Assembly: GCF_003710935.1 (NCBI RefSeq)
Contig: NZ_RHHS01000012.1
Span: 1-64,000 of the forward strand
Length of the DNA stretch: 64,000 nt
DNA from: Brevibacillus gelatini
GTDB lineage: Bacteria > Bacillota > Bacilli > Brevibacillales > Brevibacillaceae
Reading direction: 5' to 3'
A model generated the notes under the pieces. The model was given only the letters and a program-made list of their open reading frames with translations. It was not told the DNA's origin and ran no database searches. This document shows, one piece after another, positions 1-7,651 of the stretch. Position 1 is the first letter of the stretch, and each line of letters begins with the position of its first letter. The translations under genes were made by a program, and so were the position numbers.

Positions 1-412
1 GCATTTTCGTATAAAAAGTCCCTTTAATCACCTAGAGATGCCCCCTTGTGAATTTCAAAACCCTTGATAAACCAATGTTGCCGATTTGGTGATTTTGGCT
101 TATTGGGACTTTTTCGACAGCTACGTTTTTTGTTCCGTACAAAAGAAACTGCCCTACAGGAAATCGCTCCGCGAAGGAAAGAAGTAAATTTCCTGCAAGT
201 GACTCGATACAAGTGAATCGACAGAGAAAGCAGGAGTACCATTTACAAAAAATTCATCAAATTTCTGGAAAAACCATCTTCTTTTTTGGCGCGATATGGT
301 ATATATTGTAATTAGTTGGTTGAATGACTGACTCTTTGTGGTGTCTTCCATACATAAAAATCCGGGTTGGAGTAAGGGAACGCACTGGAATTCACATAAG
401 GGACTGAGATGA
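1..412. other. non-coding left edge with inverted repeat
   Basis: No convincing gene is seen before the TetR gene. A 10-bp inverted repeat (AAAAAGTCCC at 13-22 and GGGACTTTTT at 105-114) brackets about 80 bp; ends of this style occur in some Bacilli insertion sequences, so this could be a remnant or a small hairpin, but no transposase fragment is recognisable. The segment 280-400 should hold the promoter of the downstream gene. Confidence 0.4.
314..333. promoter_or_regulatory. candidate TetR-type operator
   Basis: An imperfect 20-bp inverted repeat of the form AGTNNGT-N6-ACNNACT lies about 80 bp upstream of the TetR-family gene, just after an A/T-rich TATATTGTAAT stretch that could hold a -10 element. 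TetR-family repressors commonly bind palindromes of this size in their own promoter. The match is partial, and the assignment rests on position and symmetry only. Confidence 0.3.
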
Positions 413-1033
413 ATGGCAAAACCGAACGTCATTTCCAAACAGGAACTGATTGAAGCAGCCAAGGCTTGCATCGTGGAAAATGGCTTGGAAAAGCTTACGC
501 TTAAAATGGTGGCTGACAAGGCGAATGTGACGCAGGGGACCGTTTATTACCATTTTCACACCAAAAACAAACTGATGATGGACGTGGTAAAAGACGTGTG
601 CCTTCGTTCCTGGCAAGAGATGTCGCATGCGCAAACCGTCGAATTTGTCGTCCCGGAGGCTTTGAATGCGGCCAAGGAACGGTGCCGACCGGACTCCTTT
701 TTTCATCGGCTGTTTTTGTCGTTGGTTGTGTTCAGTTTCAACAATGAAGAAATCAAACAGGAGTTGGGCCAACTGCTCATGTTTGAAAACAAGGTGCTTT
801 CGGAAAAGATTCAGGAGCTGATTGCAGACAAACACGCCGATTCCGGCTGGCAAGGGCCTGTCCAGGAAAATCGGTTGATGGGTGTATCCGCCGGAACCTG
901 GGCGGTCATTATCAATGCGCTGATTGACGGCTTGGCCGTACAAAGCCTCGTTTCTCCTGAATTTGACCGAGAGAAAGTGTTTGCCGAACTGGGCGTATTC
1001 TTTCAGCAACTGTTGGAAAGCAAATCCGTCTGA
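413..1033 (+). CDS. TetR/AcrR family transcriptional regulator
   Basis: A 206-residue protein with an N-terminal helix-turn-helix typical of TetR/AcrR repressors (about residues 8-55; the recognition helix includes GTVYYHFHTKN) and a divergent all-helical ligand domain ending in a hydrophobic dimerisation region. An AAGGG ribosome site at 398-402 precedes the ATG at 413; a second ATG at 409 is in another frame. It is the first gene ahead of the membrane protein and the TamH-like operon, so it probably controls them and itself. The ligand is unknown; given the neighbours, a fatty acyl or amine compound is a reasonable guess but not shown. Confidence 0.88.
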   Translation: MAKPNVISKQELIEAAKACIVENGLEKLTLKMVADKANVTQGTVYYHFHTKNKLMMDVVKDVCLRSWQEMSHAQTVEFVVPEALNAAKERCRPDSFFHRLFLSLVVFSFNNEEIKQELGQLLMFENKVLSEKIQELIADKHADSGWQGPVQENRLMGVSAGTWAVIINALIDGLAVQSLVSPEFDREKVFAELGVFFQQLLESKSV

Positions 1034-1141
1034 GCAGCCAAACCGCAAGTCTTGGGGGCTCGCTTCATGGTCTGTTCACACTCACTTTCCTCCAATGGCT
1101 TCTTTTCCAATATCTACTCACAAAGAAAAGGGGATGAAAAC

Positions 1142-1540
1142 ATGTTTTCAGAAAAGCTGGGATTAACCTTGCTGTTCTCGATCCTGGTCTGGTTGGGAGC
1201 GACTTTGTTCTTCGTGTTTTTCGGCAGCGCGGTGTTGGTTGATCCCTATCAGCAAAATTTTCTCACAGCATTCCTGTTGTTGGAGCTTGCGACAGCGGTG
1301 GTCTTGTACATCGTCTTTGTAATCTTTCGCAAGCTTGATCCCAGTCCGTACGCGGTGGTGAAGCTGGGGCTGATCGGCAGTGCAGTCGGCTTGATTATCG
1401 ATGCTTTCGTTTTATGGAACCGCGACGTGTTTTTTTCGGGATTGTCCAGTGAACAGCTGCTCGCTTTTACAATCTGGATGGCATTTGCCTATGGGTTGTA
1501 CTTGCTGATTCCTCTGTTCATGAAAAAAGGCAACAAGTAA
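1142..1540 (+). CDS. small four-helix membrane protein
   Basis: A 132-residue hydrophobic protein with four predicted membrane segments (about residues 6-28, 38-60, 72-92 and 105-126) and a basic C-terminus (MKKGNK). The ATG at 1142 is chosen because AGGGGATG lies 7-10 bases upstream; the longer in-frame reading from 1052 has no ribosome site. I do not recognise the family with confidence; it resembles short DUF5367-type proteins in layout only. It ends 30 bases before the TamH-like gene, so it may belong to the same transcript and could be a transport or immunity accessory. Confidence 0.7.
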   Translation: MFSEKLGLTLLFSILVWLGATLFFVFFGSAVLVDPYQQNFLTAFLLLELATAVVLYIVFVIFRKLDPSPYAVVKLGLIGSAVGLIIDAFVLWNRDVFFSGLSSEQLLAFTIWMAFAYGLYLLIPLFMKKGNK

Positions 1541-1570
1541 TTCTTTAGATAAAAGTTGGAGGAGAATTTG

Positions 1571-4282
1571 ATGAAGCGTCTGAATCCCGTTGTCGCAGAT
1601 TTGCTCACCATCTTCAAGATGGACAAAAAGTATGTCAGGGGTGAAGGGTACTATCTGTACGAGGCCGACGGAACGCGGTATACCGATTTCATCGCCCAGT
1701 ACGGTGCCATCCCCCTGGGGTACAACCACGAGGCGATCTGGGCTGCCCTGGATGAAATCAGGGAGAACAAGCTGCCGAGCCTATGTCAGCCGTCCACACC
1801 GATCAAGGCAGTAGAGCTGGCCCAGTTTTTGTGCGACAAAATGCCGGGAAATCTCTCTGTCTGCACGTTTGGCCAAAGCGGGGCGGAAGCAGTGGAAGCC
1901 GCCATCAAGCTGGCCAGAGCCGCTACCCGAAAACGCAAGATCGTCAGCACATGGAAAAGCTTTCACGGCAAAACAGCGGGAGCGTTGGCAGCAACCGGGC
2001 AGGAAGTCTATCAAAAGCCGTTTTTTATTGATACCGCAGACTACATCAAGATTCCTTACAACGACGAAGCAGCTCTGAAAAAGGTATTGCAGGAGCAGGG
2101 AGATGAAATCGCCGGTTTCCTGGTCGAACCCGTGCAGGGAGAAGGCGGGGTCAACGTACCATCGTCCACGTATCTGCGCAAGGCGCAGGAGCTTTGTCGC
2201 CAGCACGGTGTCCTGTTTATCCTCGATGAAATTCAGACAGGACTGGGCCGGATGGGCAATTGGGCCGTGTGTGTAGAGCAGGGCCTGGAGCCGGATATTC
2301 TGCTGTTGTCCAAAGCATTGGGCGGGGGAGTTGTCCCAATCGGTGTATGCATGAGCACGTCTGCTCTCTGGGAAGAGGACGATTTCGGGAAAAACCACAG
2401 CTCCACGTTTGCCAACAACAATTTTACCTGTTCCATCAGCTTGGCCTATCTCAAGTATTTGGAGCAAAACCAGCATCTGTTCCAACAGGTGAAGGAAAAC
2501 GGCGCGTATATGCGGGAACGCTTGCTGCAGATTCAGCAAAAGTGGCCCGGTGTCATCAAGGAGGTACGCGGCGAAGCCTATTTGCAAGCCATCGAGTTTG
2601 AAGAGATCGATGCGGGAGATTCGTATGAATTTTCGATTCTTTGCTCGCAAGGCGGTCTTGGCTACCTGGTTTGCGGCTTTTTGCTCAATGTCTACAAACT
2701 GAGAATCATGCCTTATCTCAACCAGGAGATGGCTGTGCGGATTGAACCGCCGCTTACGATTTCCAGGGAAGAAATCGACAAGCTGCTGTACGCCATCGAC
2801 CGGACTTGCGAGATTCTCTACTATCGCGATTTCTATCATTTATACCGTTATACCATTTACGACAATACCATCCCCGAAACAATTACAGACTATCGTTCAA
2901 AAAGAAGAGAGATTGTTAATTCTTCAACCACCAAAGAACCTCATCGCCGCTTTTCATTTATCGCCCACTATCCGCAAACGAGAGACTTGGCTATCAACAC
3001 ACCTTCATTTGAACAATTCAACGAAACAGAGCTGTCCAACATACTGGAATGGCAGGCTGACTACGGAGAGCCGGGAGTTGTTTGCACGCTTTCCAAAATC
3101 TCCTCGAAACACGGGGATGTCGCTGCCGGCAGCATTATCGCCATTCCTTACGGGGGGCCAAAAGTGCTGGAGCGCCCCAGAAAGGAAGTCGTGTCCGCCA
3201 TTCGCGCGGCGATCCGCCAAGGGCGCGAAATGGGAGCCACCGTGTTCGGACTGGGTGCGTACACCTCGATCGTCACGCGCGGCGGAATCGATGTGCGGGA
3301 TATGATGCTCGACCACGAGATTTTAACGACCGGCAATACGTTTACCGTCATTACGTCCGTCAACGCGTTGCTGACTGGCGCAGCCAAGATGGATATCACC
3401 CTCGAAACGTGCAGAGGAGCCGTGATCGGTGCAAATGGATCGATCGGGCGGCTGTGTGCCATTCTTTTGTCGCAAAAGATGGAAAATATAGTATTAATAG
3501 GTAGAAAAAGTAACGAGAAAGTAAATATGGAGCGCTTGCGAGAGTTGGCAAATGAAATCTACCTGCACGCCATCCTTTACCACAAGAAACGCTCGGGGAT
3601 ACGGGAGCGGATTTTGTCGATGCTGGAAACCGAACCCGTATTTGGCGGCGGCTTGTATGAGACACGCAAGCGGCTGTATGAGCTGTTCCTGACGGCCGAA
3701 TCTTCGGAGGCAGGCAATTCCGAAGAACGGATGAACGAGGTCATCATCGACGACATCGAGCTTTTGTTCCGACAAGCCGGGCAAAAGCCTCCGATTGACT
3801 ATGGGGTCGATATTGATTACTTCCTGCCTGAGCTCGATGCCATTCTGGTCGCTACCAGCAGCATCGGTGAGCTTCTGCATCCGGAATTAATCAAATCCGG
3901 TGCGGTCATCTGCGATGTTTCCCGTCCCGCCAACGTAGGCAAAATCGTGCAAGAAAAACGACCGGATGTATTGGTCATCGAAGGAGGATTGGTCAAATTT
4001 CCGGAAGAACTCGCTTTTGGCCAGAACCTGGGTTACAAGCCAGGGGTGAATTTGGCCTGCCTTTCGGAAACGATTCTCTTAACCTTGGAAAATAGCAACC
4101 GCAACATGGGCATTGGCGGACGCATCACGATGGAAGACATGTACTACATCCAGGGGCTCGCAGAAAAACACGGCTTCACACTGGCCAGCCTGCACAGCTT
4201 CGAGAAGGAAATCGATGACGATTACATCGAGCGGGTTAAAGCGGCGGTCAACAAACCACAAGTAGTTTCAGAATTTTCTTGA
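1571..4282 (+). CDS. class III aminotransferase fused to acyl-ACP-reductase-like domain
   Basis: A 903-residue two-domain enzyme. Residues about 1-430 are a class III PLP aminotransferase: DEIQTG (Asp219) and the Schiff-base lysine in LLLSKALGGG (Lys248). Residues about 475-903 resemble cyanobacterial fatty acyl-ACP reductase (AAR): the FGLGAYTSI and TTGNTFT motifs, a nucleotide-binding GANGSIG, and NLACLSETILL, whose Cys830 aligns with the acyl-accepting cysteine of AAR. This domain layout recalls TamH of tambjamine synthesis, which is proposed to reduce a fatty acyl thioester to an aldehyde and transaminate it to an alkylamine. Start: GGAGGAG at 1558-1564 lies 6 bases before ATG 1571; the TTG at 1556 overlaps that site. 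Substrate chain length is unknown. Confidence 0.85.
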   Translation: MKRLNPVVADLLTIFKMDKKYVRGEGYYLYEADGTRYTDFIAQYGAIPLGYNHEAIWAALDEIRENKLPSLCQPSTPIKAVELAQFLCDKMPGNLSVCTFGQSGAEAVEAAIKLARAATRKRKIVSTWKSFHGKTAGALAATGQEVYQKPFFIDTADYIKIPYNDEAALKKVLQEQGDEIAGFLVEPVQGEGGVNVPSSTYLRKAQELCRQHGVLFILDEIQTGLGRMGNWAVCVEQGLEPDILLLSKALGGGVVPIGVCMSTSALWEEDDFGKNHSSTFANNNFTCSISLAYLKYLEQNQHLFQQVKENGAYMRERLLQIQQKWPGVIKEVRGEAYLQAIEFEEIDAGDSYEFSILCSQGGLGYLVCGFLLNVYKLRIMPYLNQEMAVRIEPPLTISREEIDKLLYAIDRTCEILYYRDFYHLYRYTIYDNTIPETITDYRSKRREIVNSSTTKEPHRRFSFIAHYPQTRDLAINTPSFEQFNETELSNILEWQADYGEPGVVCTLSKISSKHGDVAAGSIIAIPYGGPKVLERPRKEVVSAIRAAIRQGREMGATVFGLGAYTSIVTRGGIDVRDMMLDHEILTTGNTFTVITSVNALLTGAAKMDITLETCRGAVIGANGSIGRLCAILLSQKMENIVLIGRKSNEKVNMERLRELANEIYLHAILYHKKRSGIRERILSMLETEPVFGGGLYETRKRLYELFLTAESSEAGNSEERMNEVIIDDIELLFRQAGQKPPIDYGVDIDYFLPELDAILVATSSIGELLHPELIKSGAVICDVSRPANVGKIVQEKRPDVLVIEGGLVKFPEELAFGQNLGYKPGVNLACLSETILLTLENSNRNMGIGGRITMEDMYYIQGLAEKHGFTLASLHSFEKEIDDDYIERVKAAVNKPQVVSEFS

Positions 4283-4303
4283 TATAAAAAGGAGGAAATG
4301 AAA

Positions 4304-5194
4304 ATGACGACAACTTCAAGCAAAAAAAGAGTTTCTGTCCGCAACTTTACCGCTGAAAAATGGCTGGAGATCGTACCCCACGGCTATTTGAAGGGAATGA
4401 TTTACGGCCACTCTCCGCAGTACACCGTGCCTGACTACTTGCAGGAGGAAGGCAAGCTGCGCCAGGTATGCTTGTACGATTTGGCGATTTTCGCTTCCGC
4501 CGAAAAGATTGCCGTGACCACCGCTGCCGGGTTGACCAGCATCGCCGACGACGATTGGAGCCGCATCTTCCTGGCGACGCAAACATTTGACGAAGCGCGG
4601 CATTACGAGGTTTTCGTGGAACGGATTCGCGAAATGGGGCTGTCTGACGAAGAGATTGCCGATTTGATCGAGGAAGTAGCCAGCCCGGAATACCGCGATT
4701 TCCAAAAGATCATGTTCCAGCAGGTAGACAACAAAGATTTGCTGGGCGGGTTGGTCACTCTCAATATCATTCTGGAAGGCATGGCGTTCCCGCTGTACGG
4801 CTACGAGGCCCGCTTCTGGAAGCCGTTTGATCCCGGATTGACCGAGATTATTATCGGAGCGTTCAAGGATGAGACGCGCCATGTGGGCTTTGCCGAGAAA
4901 AAACTGACGGAGGCGATCCAGCAGCGTCCCGAAGAAAAAGAGCGCCTGTCGCGCCTGGCTACCGAGTGTTCGATCCGAATGGAAAAAGCGTTTGAAAGCT
5001 TCCTCAATCAGTTCGTAGGTCTCTATCAGGAAGCTTGTCAGGAGCACAAGGAAAAAGTGGGAGATGCCGAGATTGCGCCAGGAATGCGCATGATCGATAC
5101 GCCAGTAGTGGATCAGGTGAACATGCTGCTGCGTGACATTATCGGCGGCCATCGGGAGCGCCTGGAGAAAATCGGTTTGAAGTACCTGAACTAA
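4304..5194 (+). CDS. ferritin-fold diiron oxidase (R2-like)
   Basis: A 296-residue helical protein with the carboxylate-bridged diiron pattern of ribonucleotide reductase R2, R2-like oxidases and aldehyde-deformylating oxygenases. Predicted ligands are Glu67, Glu97 with His100 (DEARH), Glu158, and Glu190 with His193 (DETRH). No radical-transfer tyrosine pattern or nrdA partner is seen, so true ribonucleotide reductase activity is unlikely. It sits between the amine-forming fusion and the BtaA-like gene, so an oxidation of the amine or aldehyde intermediate (N- or C-hydroxylation, or C-C cleavage) is inferred. The ATG at 4304 is preferred because GGAGG (4291-4295) is 8 bases upstream; the ATG at 4298 is too close. 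Confidence 0.8.
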   Translation: MTTTSSKKRVSVRNFTAEKWLEIVPHGYLKGMIYGHSPQYTVPDYLQEEGKLRQVCLYDLAIFASAEKIAVTTAAGLTSIADDDWSRIFLATQTFDEARHYEVFVERIREMGLSDEEIADLIEEVASPEYRDFQKIMFQQVDNKDLLGGLVTLNIILEGMAFPLYGYEARFWKPFDPGLTEIIIGAFKDETRHVGFAEKKLTEAIQQRPEEKERLSRLATECSIRMEKAFESFLNQFVGLYQEACQEHKEKVGDAEIAPGMRMIDTPVVDQVNMLLRDIIGGHRERLEKIGLKYLN

Positions 5195-5323
5195 TGGAGA
5201 GCCACCTGTTGCCCCAGTCTCCTGTGCCTTGAACCTGCGAAAAACAAAGGGCCAGGAGGCTGGCTGGCTTCACAGGCGAGCTTGCGCGAATAACACTTTT
5301 TACGTAAATGGGGTGTCCCTTGG

Positions 5324-6478
5324 ATGGCAACAGCGATCAAAGAAAAGCCCGCGTCAAAGCGTATCATTTATTCCGAGCAAGACAGCATTTATAAAAAAGA
5401 CTGGATTTTGTACACGACCAGTGATGAAGATTCCTACTCCGAATTAAAAGCGCTGCGCATGTACCCCAGCGACACAGTACTGGTCATCACGGGGAGCGGC
5501 TGCCGCAGTCTCGCATTGCTCGTCGACGAGCCCAAACGGCTGATTTCTGTGGATGCCAACCCCACCCAAAACTATTTGCTGGAGCTAAAGATCGAAGCCA
5601 TGCGTTTGCTGCAGCATGACGAGTATCTGCAATTTCTTGGGGTGAAACCCGCCACCTTTTCCAGGCTGGACCTATACCGGGAGTTTGAACCCAACCTGAC
5701 GCCCCAGGCCCAGGCGTACTGGAACCGCTATCTCGACAAAATCAAGGAAGGCTTGATTTACCTGGGGAAGCACGAGCAATTTTATAAAAAATATATCGGT
5801 TCGCTGCTGTTTCGGCCGAAGAAAAAACAGTTTCTGCACATGCTTTCGCTCACTTCCCTGGAAGAACAGAGGGCTTATTTTCATAAGCATTTCAACACGC
5901 GGCTTTGGCGCTGGTCCATCGAGAATTTGTGCCGCCAAACCATCTTCAAGTGGGCACTCGGGGACCCGAGCTACGACAACCAGGTCAGCCAGCAGCAAAG
6001 CGTCGGCAACTATATTTTGCAGAGGTTGACTCATACGTTCGAAAATCATCTGGTACGCGATAACCACTTTCTCACCTTTTTGTACTGCGGGGAGTACATG
6101 AACGAAGAGGCACTGCCTGTCTACCTGCAAAAGAGGCATTACGAGACGATCAAGAAAAACCTGGACAAAGTGGAGATTGTGACGGATCTGATCGACCAGT
6201 ATCTGGCCAGGGAAAAGGAACCGTTTATCGACAAGGTGTCGCTATCGGACATATCCGGCTGGATCCCCAATGAAACGTTTCAAAAGATCCTCACGGAAAT
6301 CACGCAAAAAATGCGGAAAAACGGAATCATTTGCTATCGGAATTTTTTGGCGAAGCGTTCGGTAGACCCTGGGCTTCTGAACTACTATGAGCGTGATGTG
6401 GAAATGATCGAGCGGCTGAATCACGAAGACCTGGCCTTTGCCTTTACGTTTGAGGTACTGAAAAAACGGGGGGAATAA
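5324..6478 (+). CDS. DUF3419/BtaA-like S-adenosylmethionine-dependent aminocarboxypropyl transferase
   Basis: A 384-residue protein of the DUF3419 family. The methyltransferase-like SAM site is visible: VLVITGSGCRSLALL (residues 53-67) and ISVDANPTQNYLLELK (74-89), the signature shared with BtaA. BtaA moves the 3-amino-3-carboxypropyl group of SAM to diacylglycerol in betaine-lipid synthesis. No BtaB-type N-methyltransferase is adjacent, and the neighbours make an alkylamine or related lipid a more likely acceptor here. The leader of about 130 bases has only a weak ribosome site (GGGGTG), so the exact start is less certain than for the flanking genes. Family assignment is firm, acceptor is inference. 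Confidence 0.82.
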   Translation: MATAIKEKPASKRIIYSEQDSIYKKDWILYTTSDEDSYSELKALRMYPSDTVLVITGSGCRSLALLVDEPKRLISVDANPTQNYLLELKIEAMRLLQHDEYLQFLGVKPATFSRLDLYREFEPNLTPQAQAYWNRYLDKIKEGLIYLGKHEQFYKKYIGSLLFRPKKKQFLHMLSLTSLEEQRAYFHKHFNTRLWRWSIENLCRQTIFKWALGDPSYDNQVSQQQSVGNYILQRLTHTFENHLVRDNHFLTFLYCGEYMNEEALPVYLQKRHYETIKKNLDKVEIVTDLIDQYLAREKEPFIDKVSLSDISGWIPNETFQKILTEITQKMRKNGIICYRNFLAKRSVDPGLLNYYERDVEMIERLNHEDLAFAFTFEVLKKRGE

Positions 6479-6481
6479 TGG

Positions 6482-7645
6482 ATGAATACGCACTATGAAA
6501 TTACGATGCATGACCCGGAAACGGACACGACGGCGTTTATCGTTATCGACCGCTTGATCGGAGGGATTGCCACGGGGGGCCTCCGCATGTCTCCGACGGT
6601 CACGCTGGAAGAAGTACGGGATTTGGCGGAAGTCATGACATACAAACACGGTCTGATGAACCTGCCGCTGGGCGGAGCCAAGGCCGGAATTGTCGGCGAT
6701 CCGTCAGCGCCTGACAAGGGGAAAAAGATTGAAGCTTTTGCACGAATGGCAGAACCTCTGTTGAGAAGCTGCCTCCTGTTGGGAGAGGACATGGGCATTT
6801 ACGCAGAAGATGTAAGAGCGATGTACTCCCATATAAAGCTTGACCCGCTGGAAAGAGTGCTGACCCGGCTGCGGGAGCGGGGCGTTCAGTACGAGATTGG
6901 CCAGGGAGTCCGGGCAAATGACTTGTTGTCCGATCAAAACATGGAGACGACAGCAGGCTTTGGCCTGATGGAGAGTCTGCTGGAGACGGCCGAACTGATT
7001 GATCTTCCGCTGGAGCGGGCGACTGCTGCTGTGCATGGCTTTGGCACGGTGGGCAGTGAGATCGCCAAGCTGCTTCATGATCGCGGTGTAAAAATTACAG
7101 CAGTCGCCGATGCCGAAGGAGCGATCTATCGGGAAGAAGGCCTGGACATCTATCAGTTGCTGTCCATCCGCAAACCAAATGGCTGCATGGATCGCGAAAA
7201 AATCGCCCAGGTGCAACAACTGACGCACGAGGAACTGCTGCAGTTGCCGGTCGATTTGCTGATCCCCGCTTCCGTCTCGCAGGTGATCCATGAGGGAAAT
7301 GCCCACTCGATTCAGGCGAAAATCATTGTCGAGGCAGCCAATATGCCGACTACGCAGGAAGCCGATGAAATCCTCCGGGAAAAAGGCGTGATGGTGCTGC
7401 CAGATTTTATGGTCAACGCAGGTTCGGCCTTGTCGTTTGGCTTGATTATTACCGGGGAAGCCTTGCCGCAGAACATGTGGACCGAGTCGGCAAAACGGAT
7501 ACGCCGGATGGTGCGGACAGTGCTGACACAGAGCATAGAGCAGCAGGAGCCGACGCGCATCGTGGCTCTCGCCCTTGCTTCCGCGCATTTGCAGCAAATG
7601 CTGTACAAGGAACGCTCTGGAAGCGAAATCACCGCTTCGGTGTGA
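6482..7645 (+). CDS. Glu/Leu/Phe/Val-type amino acid dehydrogenase
   Basis: A 387-residue NAD(P)-dependent oxidative deaminase of the Glu/Leu/Phe/Val dehydrogenase superfamily. The substrate-binding GGLRM segment, Lys55 in MTYKHG and the signature LPLGGAKAG with Lys67 are present, followed by a Rossmann domain with GFGTVG near residue 184. It begins 3 bases after the DUF3419 stop, so the two are translationally linked. In this context it may regenerate the amino donor (glutamate or a branched amino acid) for the fused transaminase, or act on a pathway amino acid. The substrate cannot be read from sequence alone. Confidence 0.85.
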   Translation: MNTHYEITMHDPETDTTAFIVIDRLIGGIATGGLRMSPTVTLEEVRDLAEVMTYKHGLMNLPLGGAKAGIVGDPSAPDKGKKIEAFARMAEPLLRSCLLLGEDMGIYAEDVRAMYSHIKLDPLERVLTRLRERGVQYEIGQGVRANDLLSDQNMETTAGFGLMESLLETAELIDLPLERATAAVHGFGTVGSEIAKLLHDRGVKITAVADAEGAIYREEGLDIYQLLSIRKPNGCMDREKIAQVQQLTHEELLQLPVDLLIPASVSQVIHEGNAHSIQAKIIVEAANMPTTQEADEILREKGVMVLPDFMVNAGSALSFGLIITGEALPQNMWTESAKRIRRMVRTVLTQSIEQQEPTRIVALALASAHLQQMLYKERSGSEITASV

Positions 7646-7651
7646 TGTGCA

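Noticed and set aside
314-333. Reading this palindrome as a FadR-type operator
   Set aside because: Only the left half (TGAATGA) matches the Bacillus FadR consensus as I recall it; the right half does not, so only a generic TetR-type site is proposed.
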